Shown piece by piece: positions 18,444 to 26,224 of a DNA stretch of 64,000 nt; the first letter of the stretch is position 1; every line of letters begins with the position of its first letter. The translations under genes were made by a program, and so were the position numbers. The notes under the pieces are model-generated. The model worked only from the letters and a program-made list of their open reading frames with translations, was not told the DNA's origin and ran no database searches. Origin of the DNA: Streptomyces sp. NBC_01235 (lineage in GTDB: Bacteria > Actinomycetota > Actinomycetes > Streptomycetales > Streptomycetaceae); assembly GCF_035989285.1 (NCBI RefSeq), contig NZ_CP108513.1, positions 4,030,001-4,094,000 on the forward strand, in the 5' to 3' direction.

Positions 18444-19754
18444 ATGAACCCTCGTTCTAGTAACAGCTCGCTCCCCAAGCCCGGTCGGTCGGCTTATGGG
18501 GTGGCGTCGGCTGTCGTCCTGGTCCTCATACCCGTGGTCGTGCTGGTCGGCGGCGACCAGCTCCAGGCCTTCCTCAACTTCGGTGCGGGTGTCCTGTCGC
18601 TGGTATGCCTGACCTGCTCGGTCATCTGGGGCCTCGTGGCCCAGGACCGGCTCATCCTCAACACGCGTCAACGGATCATCGCGCAGGGCATCCACCGCGT
18701 GACCGCCGTCGGCTCCATCGCGTTCCTCCTGGTGCACATCACCGTCAAGCTGGCACTGGAACACACCGTCCTGATCGCCGCGCTGATCCCCTTCAGCCTG
18801 GGCATCAAGGGCAGCGCCGGACTCATCGGCCTCGGCTCCCTGGCCGCCCTGCTCATGATCTTCGTCGGTATCACCGGCGCGCTGCGCAATCAGTTCGCCG
18901 CACCGGCCGAGGTCGCCGCCCGCTGGCGCGCGATGCACATGCTGGCCTACCCGGCACTGTGCGCGGCCCTGATCCACGGGCTGTTCGCGGGCCGCCCGGC
19001 GAAGACGTTCTTCATGGTGTCGTACGAGCTGTGCCTGGCCGGGGTCATGGCCGCCCTCGCGCTGCGCGCCGCCCCGCGCCCGTTCAAACGCAAGGTCGCC
19101 GACCAGATCGCCGCGCTCCTGGGCACGCAGGACCGCTCGGCCATGGACGGCCTGGAGGCGTCACGCGCGCGCGTGACGGAGACCGGCTCCTCGGCACTGC
19201 CCGGCTACGAGGGCCGTTCGGGCCGTTCGCCGCTGACCGACACGACGAGCTCCACCCGGATGAGCCCGCCGTCGTCGCCGCTGTACGACACGCCCGCCAC
19301 CCCGGAGCCCGCCAATGGCTTCGCGGCCGCCTACCGTGCCGTCAACACACCGCCGCGCGGCCAGCAGCAGCCCTTCGCGGCCGACCAGACGGCACGTATG
19401 AACATGCCGTTCGACATGCAGGCCACGGAGGCGATCCCGCAGGTCGACAACGGCGGCAGCACCTCTGGCAGCTGGCCGATCCCGTCCCCGCCGCCGGTCG
19501 GCGAGGCACCCCCGTCGGTCTACGACCCCCTCCAGGACACGGGATTCAACATCCCGGTCTATGGCAATTCGGGCACCGCCGGATACGGCGGACGTGACGT
19601 GTACGACACCGGTGAGACGAACCCCCCCTTCGGCACGTACAACCAGAACGACACGTACAACAGCGGTCCCGCCAATGAACCATCGCCCGGCGCGTCGTTC
19701 GACGCACCGGGTTCGGGCGAACCTTGGAACACGCCTTCCGGAGGCTATAGGTGA
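18444..19754 (+). CDS. Ferric-reductase-like haem-binding membrane protein with long Pro/Gly-rich tail
   Basis: 436-aa protein with about six hydrophobic helices in residues 17-208. Four His residues occur as two pairs, H84/H98 (spacing 14) and H165/H178 (spacing 13), the pattern by which ferric reductase or cytochrome b-like transmembrane domains hold two b haems across the membrane. Residues about 215-436 are a disordered tail rich in Pro, Gly, Ser, Thr and Asn, with no recognisable domain. The ATG at 18444 follows CGGAG; a longer frame from 18336 has no ribosome binding site. The stop overlaps the start of the NuoF-like gene (GTGA), so the two are translationally coupled and probably form one electron-transfer unit. 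Haem binding is inferred. Confidence 0.8.
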   Translation: MNPRSSNSSLPKPGRSAYGVASAVVLVLIPVVVLVGGDQLQAFLNFGAGVLSLVCLTCSVIWGLVAQDRLILNTRQRIIAQGIHRVTAVGSIAFLLVHITVKLALEHTVLIAALIPFSLGIKGSAGLIGLGSLAALLMIFVGITGALRNQFAAPAEVAARWRAMHMLAYPALCAALIHGLFAGRPAKTFFMVSYELCLAGVMAALALRAAPRPFKRKVADQIAALLGTQDRSAMDGLEASRARVTETGSSALPGYEGRSGRSPLTDTTSSTRMSPPSSPLYDTPATPEPANGFAAAYRAVNTPPRGQQQPFAADQTARMNMPFDMQATEAIPQVDNGGSTSGSWPIPSPPPVGEAPPSVYDPLQDTGFNIPVYGNSGTAGYGGRDVYDTGETNPPFGTYNQNDTYNSGPANEPSPGASFDAPGSGEPWNTPSGGYR

Positions 19755-21361
19755 ACGAGGCCCTGCCCGACGTCCCAGAAGTCCGCGTGGTCGGCCTTCC
19801 GCAGCTCACGTCGGGCTTCGACCTTGTCGAGAGACTCGACCTGCCCATGCACCTGAAGGTGCATGGGCCGCTCGAGCCCCTGGGCGGAGAGGCGCTCGCG
19901 AAGCTCTCCGAGAACATCAACCTGAAGGGCCGCGGCGGCGCGGGCTTCCCCTTCCACAAAAAGCTGCGCTCGGTCGCCGAGGCGGCGATCAAGCGCGGCG
20001 TACGGCCGGTCGTCGTCGTCAACGGAAGTGAGGACGAACCGGCCTGCCGCAAGGACACGGTGCTCATCAACCGTGCCCCGCACCTCATCCTGGACGGCGC
20101 GCTGCTGGTCGCGGAGGCGCTGGGTGCCCGCACGCTCGTGGTGGGGGTCACCCGCGAATCGACCCAGCGCTCCATGGAGGCCGCGCTCGCCGAACGCGGG
20201 CTCAGCAACGGCCGTAGATCGGCGCTGAAGGCATTCGTGCAGCGCAACCCGATCCGTATGGTCACCGGTGCCGCCGCGTCGCTGATCCGCTCGATCGACG
20301 GCGGCCCGCCGATCCCGCCCGGCCGCAAGGTCAGCGCCTCGCAGAACGGCGTCGGCGGCGCACCCACCCTGCTGTCCAACGCCGAGACGTTCGCCCAGCT
20401 GGCCATCGCCGCCCGCATCGGCCCGGAGCGCTACGGCAACACCGGCCTGTACGACGAGCCGGGCACCGTCATGTTGACGGTCTCCGGCGCGGTCGCCCGC
20501 CCGATGGTGATCGAGGTCCCCACCGGCGTGCCGCTGCGTTATGTCCTGCAGCTCGCCGGCGCCCCGCCGGTGCCCCAGGGCGTGCTGACCGGGGGTTACC
20601 ACGGCAAGTGGATCGACGCGGCGACGGTCAACGAGGCGATCGTCTCCCGCAATTCCCTCGACGCCGTGGGCGGGGCGCTCGGCGCCGGCGCCATCCTGCC
20701 GATCAGCCAGGAGACCTGCCCGCTGGGCGAGTCGCTGCGCGTGGCGCAATGGCTGGCCGACGAGAGCGCCGGACAGTGCGGTCCCTGCTACCTCGGTCTG
20801 CCGGCCGCCGCGCGCGGCATGGAGGACATCCTCAACGGCGGTGGCCCGGCCGCCCTGGAGGCGCTCAAGCAGGTCGCCAAGAACGTCAAGCGGCGCGGTG
20901 CGTGCTCGCACCCGGACGGCTCCGCGATGTTTCTGGAGTCGACCATCAAGGCGTTCACCGACGACCTGGCGGCGCATGTCCTCGGCAATGGCTGCGGACG
21001 GCCCGTGGAGGGCGTTCTGCCGCTCTTCGAGGCGGGCATGGCCCCGGCGGGCATCACGAGCGGCAGCGCGCCGGAGGAGAGCGGCTCAAGCCGTCAGAAG
21101 ATCTTCGTCGACTGGACGCTGTGCCGCGGGCACGGCCTGTGCGCCGACATCCTCCCGGAGGTCTTCCAGCTCGGCGCCGACGGCTTCCCGACGGTGGCGC
21201 AGGCGAAGGTACCGCAGTACGCGGAGGCCAAGGCTCTACGCGCGGTGCGCCGCTGCCCGGCGCTGGCCCTGCGCATCGAGGAGGACACGCGCGCGCAGGC
21301 GCCCTCCCGCAACCTCCCGGTCCTCTCCCAGGGCCGCGGCCGCCGCGCCCTGGGACGCTGA
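19751..21361 (+). CDS. NuoF-like flavo-iron-sulfur protein fused to a ferredoxin
   Basis: 536-aa protein resembling the 51-kDa NADH-binding subunit of complex I. Residues 59-70 (KGRGGAGFPFHK) are the flavin/NAD glycine-rich motif and NGSEDEPACRKD (91-102) replaces the canonical NGDEGEPGTFKD. An SLBB-like region lies near 240-290. The iron-sulfur site is ESAGQCGPC plus Cys385; the first of the four canonical cysteines is Ala340, so C343, C346 and C385 remain, with C323 nearby. Residues about 450-510 form a small ferredoxin with C458-x2-H461-x2-C464 and C502-Pro, the pattern of actinobacterial 3Fe-4S ferredoxins. It starts with GTG overlapping the upstream stop. A path from NAD(P)H through flavin and clusters to membrane haems is inferred. 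Confidence 0.85.
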   Translation: MNEALPDVPEVRVVGLPQLTSGFDLVERLDLPMHLKVHGPLEPLGGEALAKLSENINLKGRGGAGFPFHKKLRSVAEAAIKRGVRPVVVVNGSEDEPACRKDTVLINRAPHLILDGALLVAEALGARTLVVGVTRESTQRSMEAALAERGLSNGRRSALKAFVQRNPIRMVTGAAASLIRSIDGGPPIPPGRKVSASQNGVGGAPTLLSNAETFAQLAIAARIGPERYGNTGLYDEPGTVMLTVSGAVARPMVIEVPTGVPLRYVLQLAGAPPVPQGVLTGGYHGKWIDAATVNEAIVSRNSLDAVGGALGAGAILPISQETCPLGESLRVAQWLADESAGQCGPCYLGLPAAARGMEDILNGGGPAALEALKQVAKNVKRRGACSHPDGSAMFLESTIKAFTDDLAAHVLGNGCGRPVEGVLPLFEAGMAPAGITSGSAPEESGSSRQKIFVDWTLCRGHGLCADILPEVFQLGADGFPTVAQAKVPQYAEAKALRAVRRCPALALRIEEDTRAQAPSRNLPVLSQGRGRRALGR

Positions 21362-21376
21362 GCGGGTACGACGACA

Positions 21377-21402
21377 GGGGCCGCCCGAGAACGGGCGGCC
21401 CC
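21377..21402 (+). terminator. Terminator of the redox operon
   Basis: Perfect 11-bp stem GGGGCCGCCCG/CGGGCGGCCCC with loop AGAA, 15 bases after the NuoF-like stop codon. Confidence 0.85.
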
Positions 21403-21445
21403 TCAAGTTTCTCCCGGCCGGTCCTGACGGAATGTCCGAAACGCA

Positions 21446-21483
21446 AAAAGATCCCGCCGGATCGAATCCGATCCGGCGGGATC
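21446..21483 (-). terminator. Terminator of the first tRNA-Ala
   Basis: 14-bp perfect stem GATCCCGCCGGATC/GATCCGGCGGGATC around a 6-base loop. On the minus strand it is followed by TTTTT, a canonical intrinsic terminator just past the tRNA 3' end. Confidence 0.85.
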
Positions 21484-21488
21484 TGCTG

Positions 21489-21561
21489 TGGAGCTAAGGA
21501 GAATTGAACTCCTGACCTCCTGCATGCCATGCAGGCGCTCTACCAACTGAGCTATAGCCCC
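21489..21561 (-). tRNA. tRNA-Ala (anticodon GGC), copy 1
   Basis: 73-nt cloverleaf: acceptor arms GGGGCTA/TAGCTCC with discriminator A, D-loop with AGTTGGTAGA, anticodon stem CCTGC/GCAGG around ATGGCAT (anticodon GGC), and a TTCAATTC T-arm. CCA is not encoded. It is identical in all 73 positions to the copy at 24779-24851. It is transcribed leftward to the terminator at 21446-21483. Confidence 0.97.
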
Positions 21562-21710
21562 TTGTGGCCATGCGGCGGAGCCGCATATCGACCGTGTCGC
21601 CCGGTTTCCCCGGCGGCGAAGCCAACATTACCGGTCCGGGGGGTGGACCACCAAATCGATTCCACCCTGTCCGTTTTCACCCGGAATGCGAGGTCGCGTG
21701 ATGTGCGGGG

Positions 21711-21944
21711 TCAAGCGGTGACGAACGAATAGAACCGCTTGAGCGTGCAGTGCTCCTCGAGGAGCCGCCCGTAGATCGGCTCGCCCTCCAGCTCGCGGTA
21801 CGTCTCGATCGGGTCGCCTTTTATGATCAACGCCCGCGCGCATTCCTCGCACCAGTACTGGTAGTCGGGGTTGACCGGCTCCATGTCACGGACGATCGGG
21901 GTGCCGCTACCGCACCAGTCGCACTTTCGCCTGTGTGCACCCAT
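21711..21944 (-). CDS. Small zinc-ribbon-like protein (77 aa)
   Basis: Starts MGAHRRKCDWCGSGTPIVRD and has two CxxC pairs, CDWC and CEEC, about 21 residues apart, suggesting one structural zinc site. A helical C-terminal half follows (GDPIETYRELEGEPIYGRLL). No membrane segment. The ATG at 21944 is three bases after the stop of the upstream zinc-ribbon gene, so the two form a tightly coupled pair. Function unknown. Confidence 0.75.
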   Translation of the reverse strand: MGAHRRKCDWCGSGTPIVRDMEPVNPDYQYWCEECARALIIKGDPIETYRELEGEPIYGRLLEEHCTLKRFYSFVTA

Positions 21945-21947
21945 CGA

Positions 21948-22121
21948 TCAGCTCCAGCTGTGGCCGCAGGCCGTGCACACGTAGGAAATCCCGCCGTTGT
22001 CGCCGAGAACCTGGGCCACATGGGCGGAACCGCAGGAGGGGCAGCTGAGCCGGGTGGCCTTGTCCCGTGTCAACGCCGCTTCGGAGAGGTGACCGACCTC
22101 TCCGAGGATGCTCGCAGGCAT
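21948..22121 (-). CDS. Tiny zinc-ribbon protein (57 aa)
   Basis: Encodes a product beginning MPASILGEVGHLSEAAL, with CPSCGS and, 20 or so residues later, CTACGHSWS, which together make a standard treble-clef or zinc-ribbon site. The ATG at 22121 follows GGGAGGGAG, a strong ribosome binding site. It is followed three bases later by the 77-aa zinc-ribbon gene. Function unknown; the size suggests a nucleic-acid or protein adaptor. Confidence 0.72.
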   Translation of the reverse strand: MPASILGEVGHLSEAALTRDKATRLSCPSCGSAHVAQVLGDNGGISYVCTACGHSWS

Positions 22122-22190
22122 CGCTACTCCCTCCCGTCGGGTCGCGCCCCCTTCCGGCCGTTTGATTCTGCCACGGCCAGGCCAATACGG

Positions 22191-23693
22191 TCAGCGACGC
22201 CTCAGTACCAGTCCGGACACGGCACCGAGGACGGCTGTCGTAGCGAGCGCGAACATGCATGTGAGAAGCGCTTCCGAAGAGGTATACGCCTCCGGGGCCC
22301 CAAGTGACTCAAGCCGGTTGAAGAACACCGTGCCGAAGACGGCGACGCCGATCAGCTGCCCGAGCTGGGTGACCGTGGCGAGCAGCCCGCTGGCGTCCGC
22401 CGCGTCCTCGGGCCGCACCGCCGCCAACGCCCCGGTGAGCGTCGGGCTGAAGGCGAGGGCGAGTCCGACTCCCACGCCGGCGTACGCCACGTACAGCCAC
22501 GCGCCCCCGTCGTCACCGCCCTTGAAGGCCAGCCCCACCCCGGCCACGGACAGCGCGGTGAGCATGAACCCGGCCGGGGCCAGGGCCCGTTGCCAGGAGG
22601 CCGGCCACCTGCGCCAGGTAAGTCCGACCACCCCGAAGACGACCGCGGTCGGCGCGAAGGTGAGGCCGGCGCGCAGCGCGCTGTAGCCGAGGCCGCCCTG
22701 GACATGCAGCGTCAGCACGAACAGGAAGCCGCCGTTGACCGCCATGACGGCCATGATGCGCAGGACTGCGAGCCCCATCCCGGGGTGGCGCAGCACACGG
22801 GGCGCGATCAGCGGGGCGCCGCCGCGCCGGGCCAGCCTGGCCTCGTAACGGCGGAACGCGACGAACACGAGCGCCCCCACGGCCAGCGACGCCCAGGACC
22901 ACGCCGGCCAGTCCTCCTCCTGCCCGAGCACGAGCGGCACCGTGACCAGCGAGACGGCGGCGCCCAGGAGCACGAGACCGGGCCAGTCCAGACCGTGCGC
23001 CCCTTTCCGCGCCCCTCCGCCCGCTGCTTCCCCTTCCGCTCCCCCGCCACGCGGAAGGACGCGCCTGCCGGCGGCCAGCAGGACGAGCCCCACCGGCACG
23101 TTCACGAGGAACACCGGACGCCAGCCGGTGCCCAGCAGATCGGCGCTGACCAGAACCCCGCCCACCACCTGCCCGGCCGCCGCGCCGACGGCCAGGACCG
23201 CCGCGTAGGCGCCCAGCGCCCGCACCCGGGCCTCACCGGTGAAGGTGCGCTGGATCAGGCTGAGCACCTGCGGGATCATCACCGCCGAGCCGGCGCCCTG
23301 CACCAGCCGGAACGCGATCAGCTCGGTGCCGCCCTGGGCCAGCCCGCAGGCCAGCGAGGCGGTCGTGAAGAGCGCGAGCCCGACGAGGTGGACGCGGCCG
23401 TGCCCGTACCGGTCGCCGAGGCGCGCGCCGGTGATCAGCAGCACGGAGTACGTGATGGCGTAGCCGGCGACGACCAGTTGGAGGTCGGCGCCGGAGGCGT
23501 TGAGGTCGGAACCGATCGTGGGGGCCGCGACGTTCACGATGAAGACGTCGAGCAGTGCCATGAACTGGGCCGCGAGCACGACCGCCAGCAGCAGCCGAGG
23601 CCGATTGTCAGTGCCAGGGTCTTTACTGGCAGCAGGACTTGAAGCGGGTGGCACGGTCGCGGGGACCGGCCCCGTCCGTGATGTCGTCGTCAT
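22191..23693 (-). CDS. MFS drug/proton antiporter, DHA2-like (14 helices)
   Basis: 500-aa membrane transporter of the major facilitator superfamily. It begins MTTTSRTGPV. The first helix is followed by LLDVFIVNVAAPTIGSDL (DHA2 motif D1), then the motif A region GARLGDRYGHGR and helix 5 GAAAGQVVGGVL (motif C-like). Fourteen hydrophobic segments can be counted. DHA2 proteins usually export drugs or dyes with proton exchange; the substrate is unknown. The start is ATG 23693; the longer frame to 24077 runs into the divergent regulator gene and is rejected. It is divergent from the XRE gene at 23788 with a 94-bp shared promoter region, the usual arrangement of an exporter and its regulator. Confidence 0.9.
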   Translation of the reverse strand: MTTTSRTGPVPATVPPASSPAASKDPGTDNRPRLLLAVVLAAQFMALLDVFIVNVAAPTIGSDLNASGADLQLVVAGYAITYSVLLITGARLGDRYGHGRVHLVGLALFTTASLACGLAQGGTELIAFRLVQGAGSAVMIPQVLSLIQRTFTGEARVRALGAYAAVLAVGAAAGQVVGGVLVSADLLGTGWRPVFLVNVPVGLVLLAAGRRVLPRGGGAEGEAAGGGARKGAHGLDWPGLVLLGAAVSLVTVPLVLGQEEDWPAWSWASLAVGALVFVAFRRYEARLARRGGAPLIAPRVLRHPGMGLAVLRIMAVMAVNGGFLFVLTLHVQGGLGYSALRAGLTFAPTAVVFGVVGLTWRRWPASWQRALAPAGFMLTALSVAGVGLAFKGGDDGGAWLYVAYAGVGVGLALAFSPTLTGALAAVRPEDAADASGLLATVTQLGQLIGVAVFGTVFFNRLESLGAPEAYTSSEALLTCMFALATTAVLGAVSGLVLRRR

Positions 23694-23745
23694 GCCGTCG
23701 AGCGTGACGAGGATCCGGTACGGGTGCCGAGAGCCCGCTGATGCT

Positions 23746-23760
23746 GGTACTGACAGCACC
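23746..23760. promoter_or_regulatory. 15-bp near-perfect dyad between MFS and XRE genes
   Basis: GGTACTGACAGCACC is an inverted repeat with one mismatch, centred between the divergent MFS and XRE genes. It is a plausible operator for the adjacent regulator. Confidence 0.4.
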
Positions 23761-23787
23761 TGGCAGGGAACGGGTGGGGGATCGACC

Positions 23788-24699
23788 ATGGGGGACGTGA
23801 CGATGGGGACGAGGACGGGGTCGGAAACGGGGGGTACGACGGAGCCGGGGGCGGCGCATCGGCGCCGGCCCGAGCTGGCGGCCTTCCTTCGCAGCAGGCG
23901 GGCCAGGGTGACACCGGGGGACGTCGGGATGCCGCCGGGGCTGCGGCGCCGCACGCCGGGGCTGCGGCGCGAGGAGGTCGCCCAGCTCTCGGGCGTGGGC
24001 GTGACCTGGTACACGTGGCTGGAGCAGGGTCGGCCGATCAACGCCTCCGCGCAGGTCCTGGACGCCGTGGCGCGCACGCTGCGGCTCGACCCGCCGGAGC
24101 GCGAGCACCTGTACCACCTGGCGGACGTGCCCTACGCGCCGACGCCGGAGGCGCTGGTGCACAGCGTGGGCCCGGAGATCCGGGGCATCATCGACGCCCT
24201 GGCTCCCCGACCGGCGGTGGTCTACAACTCGCGTTACGACATCCTCGCCGCCAACCCGGTCTATCGTGACCTGTTCATCACTCCGGTGGAGACTTGCGCC
24301 CCAGGGCCGGACAACGCCCTCTGGCGGCTGTTCACGGTGCGGGAGGAGGACTGCCCGCTGAGGTTCCGGGACAAGGAGCTGCCGGTGATGGTGGCGACCC
24401 TGCGGGCCGCTTACGGACTGCATGCCGGTGAGCCCGTCTGGGAGGACTTCATACGCAGGCTGTCGCAGGCCAGCCCGCTCTTCGCGCGCCTGTGGGAGTC
24501 CGGTGACGTGGCGGAGCCCGGCCGCCGCGTGAAGGTCTTCCGGCACGCGGCAGTGGGCGAGCTGCGGATGACGTCCACGTCGCTGTCGATCAACGGCATG
24601 CCGGAGTGCCGGATCGTGGTCTACACACCGAACGACGAGGAGACGGCGCGGCGCGCGGCCCTGCTACGGAAGGAGGCAACAAAAAATCCCGCCCCCTGA
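23788..24699 (+). CDS. XRE-type regulator with MmyB-like ligand-binding domain
   Basis: 303-aa regulator. An N-terminal helix-turn-helix (about residues 25-105) contains LRREEVAQLSGVGVTWYTWLEQGR and DAVARTLRLDPPEREHLYHL, the typical start of the MmyB family. The C-terminal PAS-like domain (about 115-285) contains VVYNSRYDILAANPVYRDLF and a conserved VWEDFIRRLSQASPLFARLW segment. Streptomyces has many such regulators next to oxidoreductases or transporters; ligands may be fatty acids. The ATG at 23788 follows GGGGGA. Its 3' end overlaps the terminator shared with tRNA-Ala copy 2. Divergent from the MFS gene, which it probably regulates. Confidence 0.88.
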   Translation: MGDVTMGTRTGSETGGTTEPGAAHRRRPELAAFLRSRRARVTPGDVGMPPGLRRRTPGLRREEVAQLSGVGVTWYTWLEQGRPINASAQVLDAVARTLRLDPPEREHLYHLADVPYAPTPEALVHSVGPEIRGIIDALAPRPAVVYNSRYDILAANPVYRDLFITPVETCAPGPDNALWRLFTVREEDCPLRFRDKELPVMVATLRAAYGLHAGEPVWEDFIRRLSQASPLFARLWESGDVAEPGRRVKVFRHAAVGELRMTSTSLSINGMPECRIVVYTPNDEETARRAALLRKEATKNPAP

Positions 24700-24709
24700 G
24701 GGACGGGAT
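24681..24709 (-). terminator. Terminator of the second tRNA-Ala, overlapping the XRE 3' end
   Basis: On the minus strand ATCCCGTCCC/GGGGCGGGAT form a 10-bp stem (one G-T pair) with loop TCAG, followed by six T residues. The XRE stop codon (24697-24699) lies inside the hairpin, so it may terminate both convergent transcripts. Confidence 0.75.
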
Positions 24710-24778
24710 CTTCGCGAACCGATCTCAACCGATCTTTGACAACTCAACAGAGTGTCGACCAACCGACCAGTCGATCTG

Positions 24779-24851
24779 TGGAGCTAAGGAGAATTGAACT
24801 CCTGACCTCCTGCATGCCATGCAGGCGCTCTACCAACTGAGCTATAGCCCC
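24779..24851 (-). tRNA. tRNA-Ala (anticodon GGC), copy 2
   Basis: 73-nt gene identical to copy 1 at 21489-21561. Similarity continues for about 25 bases upstream on the minus strand (GCGGCGGAACCGCAT here against GCGGCGGAGCCGCAT there) but not far downstream. CCA is not encoded. Confidence 0.97.
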
Positions 24852-24967
24852 TCGTGCCACGCGGCGGAACCGCATGGTGTCTCGCCCCGCTCGGCGGGGC
24901 GAACAAGAAGAACTTTAGCCTGCGACCTGCCGGAAAGTGAAATCCGGGTCCCGGCGGCCCACGGCGG

Positions 24968-25642
24968 TCAGTCGTCGTCGCCGAGCACCGGCTCCGGCAG
25001 GGTGCCGGCGTTGTGCTCGAGCAGACGCCAGCCCCGAGCACCCTCGCCGAGGACGGACCAGCAGCAGTTGGAGAGACCGCCGAGGCTCTCCCAGTTGTGC
25101 GCCTCCAGGCCGAGGAGGCGGCCGATGGTGGTGCGAATGGTGCCGCCGTGGCTGACGACGACGAGCGTGCCGTCCTCGGGCAGTTTCTCGGCGTACCGCA
25201 GCACCACGGGGGCGGCGCGGTCGGCGACCTCGGTCTCCAGCTCGCCGCCACCACGGCGGACCGGCTCACCGCGCTTCCACGCGGTGTACTCCTCGCCGTG
25301 CCGGGCGATGATCTCGTCGTGCGTCAGCCCCTGCCAGACGCCCGCGTACGTCTCGCGCAGGGCCTCGTCGTGGGTCACCTCCAGGCCGGTGAGCGCGGCG
25401 AGCTCGGCGGCCGTGTTCGCGGCCCGCGACAGGTCCGAGGCGACGATGGCGTGGGGCTGGAGGGAGGCGAGCAGCCGGGCGGCCCGGCGGGCCTGGGCCA
25501 CGCCGGTCTCGGTCAGTTCGACATCCGTCGTGCCCTGGAAGCGGCGCTCCACGTTCCAGGCGGTCTGGCCGTGCCGCCAGAGGATGACACGGCGGCCACG
25601 GCCCGGCCCGCGGTCGGCCGCGGCTTCGCCGGGGGCACTCAC
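24968..25642 (-). CDS. Histidine phosphatase (phosphoglycerate mutase-like)
   Basis: 224-aa cytoplasmic enzyme of the histidine phosphatase superfamily. The catalytic motif is LWRHGQTAWN near residue 20, and the second catalytic His is in VVVSHGGTIR. YAGVWQGLTHDEI carries the acidic proton donor region. The pattern is that of actinobacterial broad-specificity or glucosyl-3-phosphoglycerate phosphatases; the substrate cannot be assigned. The GTG at 25642 overlaps the rsfS stop (GTGA), so the two are translationally coupled. A longer frame to 25762 is inside rsfS and is rejected. Confidence 0.88.
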   Translation of the reverse strand: MSAPGEAAADRGPGRGRRVILWRHGQTAWNVERRFQGTTDVELTETGVAQARRAARLLASLQPHAIVASDLSRAANTAAELAALTGLEVTHDEALRETYAGVWQGLTHDEIIARHGEEYTAWKRGEPVRRGGGELETEVADRAAPVVLRYAEKLPEDGTLVVVSHGGTIRTTIGRLLGLEAHNWESLGGLSNCCWSVLGEGARGWRLLEHNAGTLPEPVLGDDD

Positions 25643-26085
25643 CGCAGCTCCCCGAACCCGGCGGCCTCGTCCTCCTCGGCCTGCAGCTTGGCGTGCTCCT
25701 GGGCCTTGCCTCGGGTCGCCTTGGCGTCGGCGGGCAGCTCCAGTTCGGGGCAGTCCTTCCACAGCCGCTCGAGGGCGTAGAAGACACGCTCCTCGCTGTG
25801 CTGGACGTGGACGACGATGTCGACGTAGTCGAGCAGGATCCAGCGGGCGTCGCGGTCGCCCTCACGGCGTACCGGCTTGGCGCCGAGCTCCTTCTGGAGG
25901 CGCTCCTCGATCTCGTCGACGATCGACTTGACCTGGCGGTCGTTGGGCGCGGAGGCCAGCAGGAAGGCGTCCGTGATCGACAGCACGTCGCTGACGTCGT
26001 AGGCGATGATGTCGTGCGCGAGCTTGTCGGCGGCCGCCTGCGCGGCGGCGGTGATGAGCTCGATGGAGCGGTCGGTGGCGGTCAC
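25639..26085 (-). CDS. rsfS: Ribosomal silencing factor RsfS (Iojap/YbeB)
   Basis: 148-aa protein that binds ribosomal protein L14 and prevents subunit joining when nutrients fall. The conserved core is present: DIIAYDVSDVLSITDAFLLASAPNDRQV split across residues 25-55, then GDRDARWILLDYVDIVVHV and SEERVFYALERLW. The GTG at 26085 follows GGAAAG; the longer frame to 26166 lacks a ribosome binding site. It lies between the LCP gene and the phosphatase gene, and its stop overlaps the latter. The nadD-LCP-rsfS-phosphatase order is typical of actinomycetes. Confidence 0.95.
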   Translation of the reverse strand: MTATDRSIELITAAAQAAADKLAHDIIAYDVSDVLSITDAFLLASAPNDRQVKSIVDEIEERLQKELGAKPVRREGDRDARWILLDYVDIVVHVQHSEERVFYALERLWKDCPELELPADAKATRGKAQEHAKLQAEEDEAAGFGELR

Positions 26086-26224
26086 TACGTGGCTTTCCGT
26101 CGGCGGACACTTGTCCTCAAGGGTCTCACGGACCGCCGACGGCACCCCACGTGATGGAGAGATCACCCGCGCGGAGCCGCTCCCGGCCGGCCCCCGCGGG
26201 TCCTCTTCACCCGGGTGACCCCGA

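Noticed and set aside
21489..24851. Integrative element bounded by tRNA direct repeats
   Set aside because: No integrase, excisionase or phage gene; the repeat covers the entire tRNA gene and its upstream flank, not just a 3' att-like end.
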